Of a stretch of DNA of 40,694 bases, positions 23,558 to 29,744 are shown piece after piece. Made by a program: the position numbers and the translations under genes. The notes beneath the pieces were generated by a model that was not told the origin of the DNA, ran no database searches, and was given only the letters and a program-made list of their open reading frames with translations. Where the stretch lies: NCBI GenBank assembly GCA_041651295.1, contig JBAZJN010000009.1, forward strand, positions 1-40,694. The letters run 5' to 3'. The stretch's first letter is position 1; the number at the start of each line of letters is the position of its first letter. This DNA is from JBAZJN01 sp041651295 (GTDB lineage: Bacteria > Patescibacteriota > UBA1384 > XYA2-FULL-43-10 > CAINNR01).

Positions 23558-23573
23558 TGACCCCGTCCCGTAG
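22611..23573 (+). CDS. IS30-family transposase
   Basis: The 320-aa DDE transposase has the N-terminal helix-turn-helix YSLRDIAKVLGRSVSTLSDE, and the catalytic core with GDLEGDFI (first Asp), LTLDND (second Asp) and EKGSVENTNKQIRKFIPKGS (the Glu and the IS30 signature). The coordinates use a TTG start. Family homology clearly continues upstream in frame (SRFSHLSKDERNEITILLG, from 22560), but the only upstream ATGs (22547 and 22550) are out of frame by one base across a run of eight A. The full protein would need a frameshift or slippage. The stop codon (23571-23573) lies outside the element, so the last few residues are read from flanking DNA. Confidence 0.9.
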   Translation: MGKKYSLRDIAKVLGRSVSTLSDEIKRNSVNGEYNPKKAQHKSYVRRRDSSFRGKKIVADDQLRKFIDDALVNGQSAKAIAGRLKYQEKNLPNVSKDTIYRYTKSPYGKLIGVELQKKRRFRPTKKVTQLKDRVFINERPKNINNRSRIGDLEGDFIVSGKLGKGILLVVTDRRLRVAFLELILSVSIDEVHSAFGKIKERFPEMRTLTLDNDILFQMHKTLEQLLQIKIYFCNPFHSWEKGSVENTNKQIRKFIPKGSDLSRYDQEFIEAIEEILNQRFMECLKYATPEERLNNYRKNKKQPDKSAVLNIQSVRIDPVP

Positions 23574-23592
23574 GTGCCCAGCGTTGGTTGTA

Positions 23593-23621
23593 ATAATATC
23601 ATATTGTTGTGTTTTTGTCAA
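23593..23621 (-). promoter_or_regulatory. Displaced promoter of the 80-aa gene
   Basis: On the minus strand a perfect -35 TTGACA (23616-23621), a 17-bp spacer and TATTAT (23593-23598) point toward the IS30 element. With the element removed, the 80-aa gene's Shine-Dalgarno would lie roughly 60 nt downstream. Confidence 0.75.
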
Positions 23622-23623
23622 GA

Positions 23624-23652
23624 TTGAAAAGTGAGCGTGAACATTGTAGAAT
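23624..23652 (+). promoter_or_regulatory. Promoter of ileS-rodA
   Basis: TTGAAA (23624-23629), a 17-bp spacer and TAGAAT (23647-23652) lead to a start near 23660 and a leader of about 50 nt. The -35 is only 2 bp from that of the divergent displaced promoter. Confidence 0.7.
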
Positions 23653-23680
23653 TAAAAACATCAATTATAAACTTGGAAAG

Positions 23681-23706
23681 GTCCCGAAACAAGTTCGGGA
23701 TGACAT
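23681..23706. repeat. REP-like hairpin in the ileS leader
   Basis: TCCCGAA (23682-23688) and TTCGGGA (23694-23700) pair around ACAAG, followed by TGACA. This is the common interspersed hairpin read as GTCATCCCGAACTTGTTTCGGG on the other strand. It ends a few bases before the ileS ATG. Confidence 0.7.
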
Positions 23707-23708
23707 AA

Positions 23709-26684
23709 ATGTCATTTAAAAAAGTCGATCCACAATTGAATCTTCCAAAAATTGAGGAAGAAATCCTTAAGTTTTGGGATGAGAATAAAACTTTTGAGAA
23801 ATCGCTGGAGATGCGAAAGGATGCGCCGCTCTATACCTTTTATGATGGGCCGCCATTTGCCACTGGAACGCCTCACTACGGACATATCGTTGCCAGTCTA
23901 ATGAAGGATGTCGTGCCACGTTACTGGACGATGAAGGGCAAGCTGGTGGAGCGCAAGTGGGGTTGGGATTGCCACGGTCTGCCGATCGAAAACATTGCCG
24001 AAAAAGAACTAGGTATCAAAACCAAAAAGCAGATTGAAGAAATGGGCGTTGATAAATTCAACGAATTTTGTCGCTCCAAAGTTTTAGGTTACGTCGACGA
24101 ATGGAAAAAAGTTATCCGCCGGCTAGGCCGTTGGGCAGATATGGATAACGCTTACAAAACCATGGATCTATCCTACATGGAATCCGTTTGGTGGGTTTTC
24201 AAACAGCTCTATGATAAAGGTTTGGTTTACGAGGGCTATCGCTCAATGCATATTTGCCCGCGCTGTGAGACAACCCTGTCGCAATCCGAAGTCGCAGAGG
24301 GTTATAAAGATATTAAAGATTTGTCGGTCATCGCGAAGTTTGAACTTGTCGACGAACCAGGAACCTTTCTTCTCGCTTGGACGACTACTCCTTGGACTTT
24401 GATTGGAAACGTAGCCTTAGCTGTTAATAGCGGTATTGAATATGTGAGAATTTCATCCGATCAAGGCGTCTTTATCACGTCAGAATCATATTGGAGCACT
24501 ACGCTGGAACCCTTATGGAGAAGCAAAACAGATTTTCACATGAAGTACGAAAAGATGGACATAAAGAAATATATTGGCAAGAAATACAAACCACTATTTG
24601 ATTTTTATACTGATCAAAATATCGAAAACAAAGAAAACGGCTGGAAAATTGTCGAAGCGGATTTTGTCGAAGACCAAGAAGGTACTGGTGTAGTTCATAT
24701 TGCTCCGGCATTCGGCGAAGATGATATGAATTTGGGCAAAAAGCTTAATTTACCATTTATTCAACATGTTGGAATGGATGGAATTATCAAGTCTGGATTT
24801 GGAGAATTCTCTGGCTTATCTGTTAAGCCAGCCGCGGACGTTCAATTAACTGATGTTGCCATCATCAAATATCTTGCAGCTAAAAATTTACTCTTCGATA
24901 AAGCTCAATATGAACATTCCTATCCTCATTGTTGGCGTTGTGAAACACCGCTTATAAACTATGCGACCTCGTCTTGGTTTGTGGCTGTGGAGAAGGTTAA
25001 AAATGAGGCAATAAACAATGCCAAAGATATTAATTGGTCTCCAAAACACATCAAAAAAGGCCGCTTTGGAATGTGGCTTGAGGGTGCCAGGGATTGGTCA
25101 ATTTCAAGACAACGTTATTGGGCTTCTGTCATGCCAATTTGGAAATGTGCTGGCGATGCCGAAGTCAAAAGTCAAAAGTCAAAAGTCAAAAGTCAAGGTT
25201 GTGGAAATATTCAAGTCATAGGATCAGTTGGCGAGCTGGAACACCTATCAGGTCAAAAGATTACTGATCTGCATAAGCATATTGTTGATGAAATAACATT
25301 CGAGTGTCCTGATTGTGGTGGGACAATGAAACGGATACCGGATGTTTTGGACACTTGGTTTGACTCCGGATCGATGCCATATGCCCAGATGCATTATCCG
25401 TTCGAAAATAAAGAAAAGTTCGAATCTAATTTTCCGGCCGAGTTTATTGCTGAGGGCGTTGATCAAACTCGCGCTTGGTTTTATTATTTGCACGTTTTGT
25501 CTACGGCAATAATGCAAAAGCCGGCTTTCAAAAACGTTATTGTCAACGGAATAGTTTTGGCCGAAGACGGTAAAAAAATGTCCAAACGCTTGCAGAATTA
25601 TCCTGACCCAATGGAGGTTTTTGAAAAATATGGTGCCGATGTTTTGCGGCTTTATTTACTCTCTTCACCGGTGATGATGGCTGAAAACTTGAGTCTGAAG
25701 GAGCTGGAACTTCAAGAGTTATCGCGCGGATTTTTCAGAATGCTTTGGAATTCATATTATTTCTTCGTACTTTATGCTTCAACTGATAATTGGCAGCCGA
25801 AAGATAGTGTAGAAAACTCAGAAAATTTATTAGATAAATGGATTTTGGCCAAAGTCGAATTTTTGAATCAGGAAGTTGAAAAGAATATGCAGGCTTATAA
25901 TTTACCTGCGGCAACCAGACAGTTATTTGGGTTTGTCGACGAATTATCGAATTGGTATATACGCCGATCCAGAAAAAGATTTTGGAAGTCGGAAAATGAT
26001 CAGGACAAAAATAACGCTTACCAAACCCTTTATAGTGTTTTAATCAAACTATCTAAGATTTTGGCTCCGTTCGCGCCTTTTATTTCCGATGAGATTTATC
26101 GAAATTTGTCCGGTCATGATTCGGTTCATTTAACGGATTTTCCCTCTGTGGACAACTTATTTATAGACGAAGACATTGTAAATGACATGGATTTGGTCCG
26201 AAAAATTGTCGAACTTGGTTTGTCAAAACGAGCAGAGGCCAAAATAAAAGTCCGGCAGCCGCTAATGAGTCTCAAATATAAATTTAAACAACTACCTATA
26301 GAGCTAGAATCGATTATTGCCGACGAAGTCAATGTCAGAAGTATATATCATGACAAACTATTAAAAACTGATATTGAACTCGATATTGAACTTACGGAAG
26401 ATTTGATCGCCGAAGGTTACTCGAGAGAGTTTATCAGGACTGTCCAAGCCTTGAGAAAAAAAGCTGATTTTAATATTTCCGACCGAATTGAAACGTTTTT
26501 CCAGACCGAAGATAGGGAATTGACTGACGCATTGAAAAAGTATGATGATGTAATAAAAAAAGAAACTCTTTCGGTGTCATTTTCCGATCGAAAAGCTGAT
26601 ATTGAGCAATCGGAAGAAACAAAAATCGAAGGAAAAGAAATTTGGATTGGGGTGAGAAGGAAAATTTCTTCAAATGCTGACTAA
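23709..26684 (+). CDS. ileS: Isoleucyl-tRNA synthetase
   Basis: The 991-aa class I synthetase charges tRNA-Ile. The HIGH motif appears as HYGH (residues 56-59) after DGPPFATGTP. The CP1 editing domain contains LAWTTTPWTLIGNVALAV and GTGVVHIAPAFGEDD. KMSKS is KKMSKRLQNYPDP (near 618), followed by the anticodon-binding domain. It is the eukaryote-like (long) type often found in CPR. Near residues 480-497 a zinc-knuckle loop is interrupted: after KCAGDAE comes VKSQKSKVKSQG, encoded by five tandem AAAAGTC-type heptamers, before CGNIQVIGS. No Shine-Dalgarno precedes the ATG; a hairpin repeat sits just upstream. It overlaps rodA by 11 nt. Confidence 0.97.
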   Translation: MSFKKVDPQLNLPKIEEEILKFWDENKTFEKSLEMRKDAPLYTFYDGPPFATGTPHYGHIVASLMKDVVPRYWTMKGKLVERKWGWDCHGLPIENIAEKELGIKTKKQIEEMGVDKFNEFCRSKVLGYVDEWKKVIRRLGRWADMDNAYKTMDLSYMESVWWVFKQLYDKGLVYEGYRSMHICPRCETTLSQSEVAEGYKDIKDLSVIAKFELVDEPGTFLLAWTTTPWTLIGNVALAVNSGIEYVRISSDQGVFITSESYWSTTLEPLWRSKTDFHMKYEKMDIKKYIGKKYKPLFDFYTDQNIENKENGWKIVEADFVEDQEGTGVVHIAPAFGEDDMNLGKKLNLPFIQHVGMDGIIKSGFGEFSGLSVKPAADVQLTDVAIIKYLAAKNLLFDKAQYEHSYPHCWRCETPLINYATSSWFVAVEKVKNEAINNAKDINWSPKHIKKGRFGMWLEGARDWSISRQRYWASVMPIWKCAGDAEVKSQKSKVKSQGCGNIQVIGSVGELEHLSGQKITDLHKHIVDEITFECPDCGGTMKRIPDVLDTWFDSGSMPYAQMHYPFENKEKFESNFPAEFIAEGVDQTRAWFYYLHVLSTAIMQKPAFKNVIVNGIVLAEDGKKMSKRLQNYPDPMEVFEKYGADVLRLYLLSSPVMMAENLSLKELELQELSRGFFRMLWNSYYFFVLYASTDNWQPKDSVENSENLLDKWILAKVEFLNQEVEKNMQAYNLPAATRQLFGFVDELSNWYIRRSRKRFWKSENDQDKNNAYQTLYSVLIKLSKILAPFAPFISDEIYRNLSGHDSVHLTDFPSVDNLFIDEDIVNDMDLVRKIVELGLSKRAEAKIKVRQPLMSLKYKFKQLPIELESIIADEVNVRSIYHDKLLKTDIELDIELTEDLIAEGYSREFIRTVQALRKKADFNISDRIETFFQTEDRELTDALKKYDDVIKKETLSVSFSDRKADIEQSEETKIEGKEIWIGVRRKISSNAD
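25162..25196. repeat. In-frame AAAAGTC heptamer array in ileS
   Basis: Five consecutive copies of a 7-bp AAGTCAA/AAAAGTC unit lie within the coding sequence and encode alternating Lys, Ser, Gln and Val residues. The array is 35 bp; flanking bases keep the ileS reading frame open. Confidence 0.9.
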
Positions 26685-27789
26685 GTTAAAGAACATTGAT
26701 TTTCCTTTATTGGCTGTAACAATCCTTTTATCGATTGCCGGAATTGCGGTAATCTATAGCCTGGTATTTGCCACGACCGATAGCAATATCGTAATAAAAC
26801 AAATTGTTTTTTTTAGCGTTGGAATTGTTGCCTTGGTGCTTTTGTCAAACTTGGATTATAAAATGCTTTCTGGAACAAGTTGGTATCTCTACGCAGTCGT
26901 TATTGTATTATTAGTGGTTGTGGATCTCTATGGTAAAACTACCGGCGGCGCCACCAGATGGATTGACCTAAGGGTCTTTCAGCTTCAGCCCTCGGAAATT
27001 TACAAATTTGCGTCTGTAATTTTTTTGGCCTCATTTTTTTCTAAGCGTATTGGTCGTGTTAGAGTATTTGATCTTCTTTATGCTTTTTTTATGCTTTTGC
27101 CTCCGCTTTATCTTGTTCTAGTTGAACCGGATTTGGGAACCGCGCTGGTGATTGTCTTTTCTTGGATAACGGTGGTAATTTTTTCCAAACTCACACTCAA
27201 GCAATACCTTTTTTTTGCAATCTCTGGCATAACATTCATTACAATCTTTGTATTGTCAGTTAAGAATATTGCTCCTTTTGGCCCACTTTTGAAAGATTAT
27301 CAGCGCGAAAGAGTCGAGGTTTTTCTTAACCCAGCATCAGATCAACTCAGAAGTGGATATAATGTTAAACAAGCCCAAATTGCTATCGGATCCGGTGGTT
27401 TTTGGGGCAAGGGTTTGGGTCAGGGCTCTCAATCGCAATTGAAATTCTTGCCAAAACCGGAAACTGATTTTATTTTTGCCGGTTATGCTGAAGCATTTGG
27501 GTTTGTTGGTAGTATTTTGTTATTTGTTGCTTTTATTTTTCTCTTATCAAAAATTGTAGATATTGCCAAAGAGTCGAAAGACAACCTTGGTTATTTGTTG
27601 GCTGTTGGTATTGGAGCAACTTTCATTTTCCAGGTCGGCATAAATGTCGCTATGAATATTGGTTTGGCTCCGGTAACCGGAATTCCATTGCCTTTTGTTA
27701 GCGCCGGCGGCACGTCATTGATCGTTTCGTTTGCAATGATTGGAGTTTTGCAAAGTATCCATATCCATCGTAAGAAAATCAGCTTTTAG
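26674..27789 (+). CDS. rodA: Rod shape/elongation glycosyltransferase RodA (SEDS family)
   Basis: The 371-aa polytopic protein (about ten membrane helices) belongs to the SEDS family of peptidoglycan polymerases. The conserved segments are RWIDLRVFQLQPSEIYKFA (near 92-110), LVEPDLGTALVI (near 149), GGFWGKGLGQGSQSQLKFLPKPETDFIFA (near 244) and GIPLPFVSAGGTSL near the C-terminus. RodA is preferred over FtsW because no division genes accompany it, but the distinction is not decisive. The ATG lies inside the end of ileS; GGTGAGAAGGAAA upstream may serve for ribosome binding. Confidence 0.92.
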   Translation: MLTKLKNIDFPLLAVTILLSIAGIAVIYSLVFATTDSNIVIKQIVFFSVGIVALVLLSNLDYKMLSGTSWYLYAVVIVLLVVVDLYGKTTGGATRWIDLRVFQLQPSEIYKFASVIFLASFFSKRIGRVRVFDLLYAFFMLLPPLYLVLVEPDLGTALVIVFSWITVVIFSKLTLKQYLFFAISGITFITIFVLSVKNIAPFGPLLKDYQRERVEVFLNPASDQLRSGYNVKQAQIAIGSGGFWGKGLGQGSQSQLKFLPKPETDFIFAGYAEAFGFVGSILLFVAFIFLLSKIVDIAKESKDNLGYLLAVGIGATFIFQVGINVAMNIGLAPVTGIPLPFVSAGGTSLIVSFAMIGVLQSIHIHRKKISF

Positions 27790-27796
27790 CGAACTA

Positions 27797-27825
27797 TTGA
27801 CTAATTGTCGCTCTTTTGTTAAGAT
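27797..27825 (+). promoter_or_regulatory. Promoter of rplU-secE-nusG-rplK
   Basis: TTGACT (27797-27802), a 17-bp spacer and TAAGAT (27820-27825) form a strong promoter just after rodA. The leader of about 35 nt includes AGGAG 6 nt before the rplU ATG. Confidence 0.75.
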
Positions 27826-27868
27826 TTGATTGTATTCCGTCGGGGATTTTTTAAATTAGGAGTCTTAA

Positions 27869-28189
27869 ATGTTTGCCGTAGTAAGTATTGCCGGAAAGCA
27901 ATTTATTGCCGAGGCAGGTAAAAAAATCAAAATTGATGCAAAAATTGATTCTAAGGATAAAAAGATCAATCTTTCTCAGATTCTTCTTATTGCTGATGGG
28001 AAAAAAGTAGAGGTAGGAAAACCAACTATCGATGGAGCTTCAATCGATGTCGAGATACAAAATGAATTAAAATCGAAAAAAGTTCTTGTGGTGAAACACC
28101 ATCCTAAAAAAAGATATCGAAGAACCTTGGGTCACAGACAAGATCAAACCATCCTTAATGTCTTAAAGATCAATCAAAAATTAAAATAA
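27869..28189 (+). CDS. rplU: 50S ribosomal protein L21 (bL21)
   Basis: The 106-aa protein is L21 of the large subunit: FAVVSIAGKQFIAEAGKKI at the N-terminus and the RNA-binding KHHPKKRYRRTLGHRQDQT segment (near 76-94). It has its own promoter and an AGGAG ribosome-binding site. In most bacteria rplU is followed by rpmA (L27); here secE follows after 13 nt, so the gene has moved into the secE-nusG-rplK cluster. Confidence 0.95.
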   Translation: MFAVVSIAGKQFIAEAGKKIKIDAKIDSKDKKINLSQILLIADGKKVEVGKPTIDGASIDVEIQNELKSKKVLVVKHHPKKRYRRTLGHRQDQTILNVLKINQKLK

Positions 28190-28202
28190 TCATTATCTCG
28201 AG

Positions 28203-28400
28203 ATGAGGAATAACAAAATAATTAAATACATTTCTGATTCATACCAAGAACTTTTAAAAGTTACCTGGCCAACAAGAAACGGATTAATAAAAGATACGGC
28301 AATTGTAATTATTTCGTCAGTTGTAATTACTGCCACACTTGCAGTAATTGATTTAGGTCTAACTAAAACATTAGAGTATTTAATTTCTCTAAAAGGATAA
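28203..28400 (+). CDS. secE: Protein translocase subunit SecE
   Basis: The 65-aa single-span SecE has the amphipathic helix YISDSYQELLKVTWPTRNGL with the family motif VTWPTR, then one membrane segment (about residues 33-57). SecE stabilises SecY in the Sec translocon. It is the short, one-helix form. No Shine-Dalgarno is evident. It lies between rplU and nusG with gaps of 13 and 1 nt. Confidence 0.93.
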   Translation: MRNNKIIKYISDSYQELLKVTWPTRNGLIKDTAIVIISSVVITATLAVIDLGLTKTLEYLISLKG

Positions 28401-28401
28401 T

Positions 28402-29061
28402 ATGGAAAATCCAAAATCCAAAATCCAAAAAACACAAGAAGTTATCGAATCTGAAGCAACAGATTCAGTTTTAGATGAGCCGGAAAATAGTGAGGGAGAA
28501 CAAAAACCGAAAAATTTGAAGACTAACCGACAGTCAGGTGAGAGAAACTGGTATGTAATTCATACCTATTCCGGTTATGAAGAGCAGGTGGCTGACAACT
28601 TGAAACAAAGAATTGAATCATTCGCTATGGAAGACAAAATCTTCGATGTCGTTGTGCCGAAAGAGAAGCAGATTGAAATTAGAAACGGTAAACGCAGGAC
28701 AGTGGAAAAAAGAATTTTTCCTGGGTATGTAATGGTTGATATGATCGTTGACGATGATTCGTGGTATGTGGTTAGAAACACTCCGAATGTCACCGGGTTT
28801 ATCGGTTTTGGTGTCCGGCCGACACCAATGTCGCAGGACGAGATCGAGCGAATCAAAAAGAGAATGGGTGTTGAAGAGCCTAAATACAAAATTGAATTTT
28901 CTATTAATGATCTTGTAAGAATTACTGACGGTGCACTTAAGGGGTTTGAGGCAAAGGTTGAAGATATTGATCACGAAAAAGGTAAAATTAAAGTTTTAGT
29001 TAATATGTTTGGCCGTGAAACTCCAGTCAATTTAGATTTTCTTCAGGTTAAAAAGATATAA
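28402..29061 (+). CDS. nusG: Transcription antitermination factor NusG
   Basis: The 219-aa protein has the NGN domain (NWYVIHTYSGYEEQVADNLK from about residue 49; FPGYVMVDMIVDDDSWYVVRNTPNVTGFIG) and a C-terminal KOW domain (DLVRITDGALKGFEAKVEDID). It binds RNA polymerase and links it to ribosomes or Rho. The first 45 residues are an acidic, low-complexity extension; residues 2-9 (ENPKSKIQ) are encoded by three tandem AAAATCC heptamers. The ATG follows AAAGGATAAT, so the ribosome-binding site is AAAGGA. Confidence 0.95.
   Translation: MENPKSKIQKTQEVIESEATDSVLDEPENSEGEQKPKNLKTNRQSGERNWYVIHTYSGYEEQVADNLKQRIESFAMEDKIFDVVVPKEKQIEIRNGKRRTVEKRIFPGYVMVDMIVDDDSWYVVRNTPNVTGFIGFGVRPTPMSQDEIERIKKRMGVEEPKYKIEFSINDLVRITDGALKGFEAKVEDIDHEKGKIKVLVNMFGRETPVNLDFLQVKKI
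28406..28426. repeat. In-frame AAAATCC x3 heptamer array in nusG
   Basis: Three perfect tandem copies of AAAATCC (28406-28412, 28413-28419, 28420-28426) begin 2 nt after the start codon and are followed by AAAAAAC. They encode the first residues of NusG. Confidence 0.9.
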
Positions 29062-29100
29062 AAATAGTCGAAAGTCTATAAAGATTAAAGAAAAAATATT

Positions 29101-29526
29101 ATGGCAAAAGAGATTAAAGCAAAAATTAAGTTACAATGTCCTGCAGGAAAAGCTAATCCTGCGCCTCCGGTCGGACCGGCTTTGGGCCAGCATGGCTTGA
29201 ATATTATGGAATTCTGCAACTCTTTTAATGAGCAGACCAAAGAGCTAGGAGACACAGTAATTCCAGTTGAAATTACGGTTTATGAAGACAGGACTTTTTC
29301 GTTTATTTTGAAAAATCCACCGGCCGCAGTTCTTCTTAGAAAAGCCTTGAAACTTGAAAAGGGTTCGGGCAGTGCTAAAAAAGAAAAAGTCGGAAAAATT
29401 TCAAAAGAGGACCTAAGAAAAATTGCCGAACAGAAATTACCTGATCTAAATGCAAAAACTGTTGAGGCGGCAATGAACACCCTGGCCGGTACTGCCAGAA
29501 ACATGGGCATCGAAGTAGAGAAATGA
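29101..29526 (+). CDS. rplK: 50S ribosomal protein L11 (uL11)
   Basis: The 141-aa protein is L11 of the GTPase-associated centre. It contains the N-terminal domain with AGKANPAPPVGPALGQHGLN and the C-terminal rRNA-binding domain ending GTARNMGIEVEK. It follows nusG by 39 nt, the ancestral order. The next gene is normally rplA (L1), but here a terminator and repeats follow and no rplA is present in the window. No strong Shine-Dalgarno is seen. Confidence 0.97.
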   Translation: MAKEIKAKIKLQCPAGKANPAPPVGPALGQHGLNIMEFCNSFNEQTKELGDTVIPVEITVYEDRTFSFILKNPPAAVLLRKALKLEKGSGSAKKEKVGKISKEDLRKIAEQKLPDLNAKTVEAAMNTLAGTARNMGIEVEK

Positions 29527-29529
29527 TGC

Positions 29530-29593
29530 GCAGCGTCATCCTCGACTTGATCGGGGATCCAATTAGTTAGGTAGATTCCCACTTCCGTGGGAA
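29530..29593. repeat. Bipartite REP-like element after rplK
   Basis: GTCATCCTCGACTTGATCGG with a CCTCGA/TCGGGG hairpin is followed 20 nt later by TTCCCAC-TTCC-GTGGGAA (29575-29592). The pair of hairpins is the arrangement of widespread GTCAT...GGGAA palindromic repeats. Confidence 0.6.
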
Positions 29594-29597
29594 CAAT

Positions 29598-29622
29598 AAA
29601 ACCCCGGAATCGGGGTTTTATT
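29598..29622 (+). terminator. Terminator of rplU-secE-nusG-rplK
   Basis: AAAACCCCG (29598-29606), loop GAAT, CGGGGTTTT (29611-29619) and a following TATT form a perfect 9-bp intrinsic terminator. The A-rich left arm would make it work in both directions. Confidence 0.85.
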
Positions 29623-29623
29623 G

Positions 29624-29710
29624 GTTGTATTTAATTTGCTATCCACGACCTGATAAGCCAAAGGAGGGGCAAAGGCTTTCTAGATACGCAGATAGCAAAT
29701 TAAATACAAC
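29624..29710. repeat. Perfect 20-bp inverted repeat element before mfd
   Basis: GTTGTATTTAATTTGCTATC (29624-29643) has its exact reverse complement at 29691-29710, with 47 bp between, including a small AGCC/GGCT stem. It contains no reading frame. It looks like a miniature palindromic element; a role as an RNA hairpin before mfd is also possible. Confidence 0.85.
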
Positions 29711-29744
29711 TCCAACTACTTAAAATATAGCAAAATATTAATTT

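Noticed and set aside
23652..23709. A T-box leader before ileS.
   Set aside because: The leader is only about 50 nt, has no specifier loop or T-box sequence, and its hairpin is an interspersed repeat.
25162..25196. Heptamer arrays as a CRISPR or plasmid iteron array.
   Set aside because: The units are 7 bp without spacers and lie inside genes.
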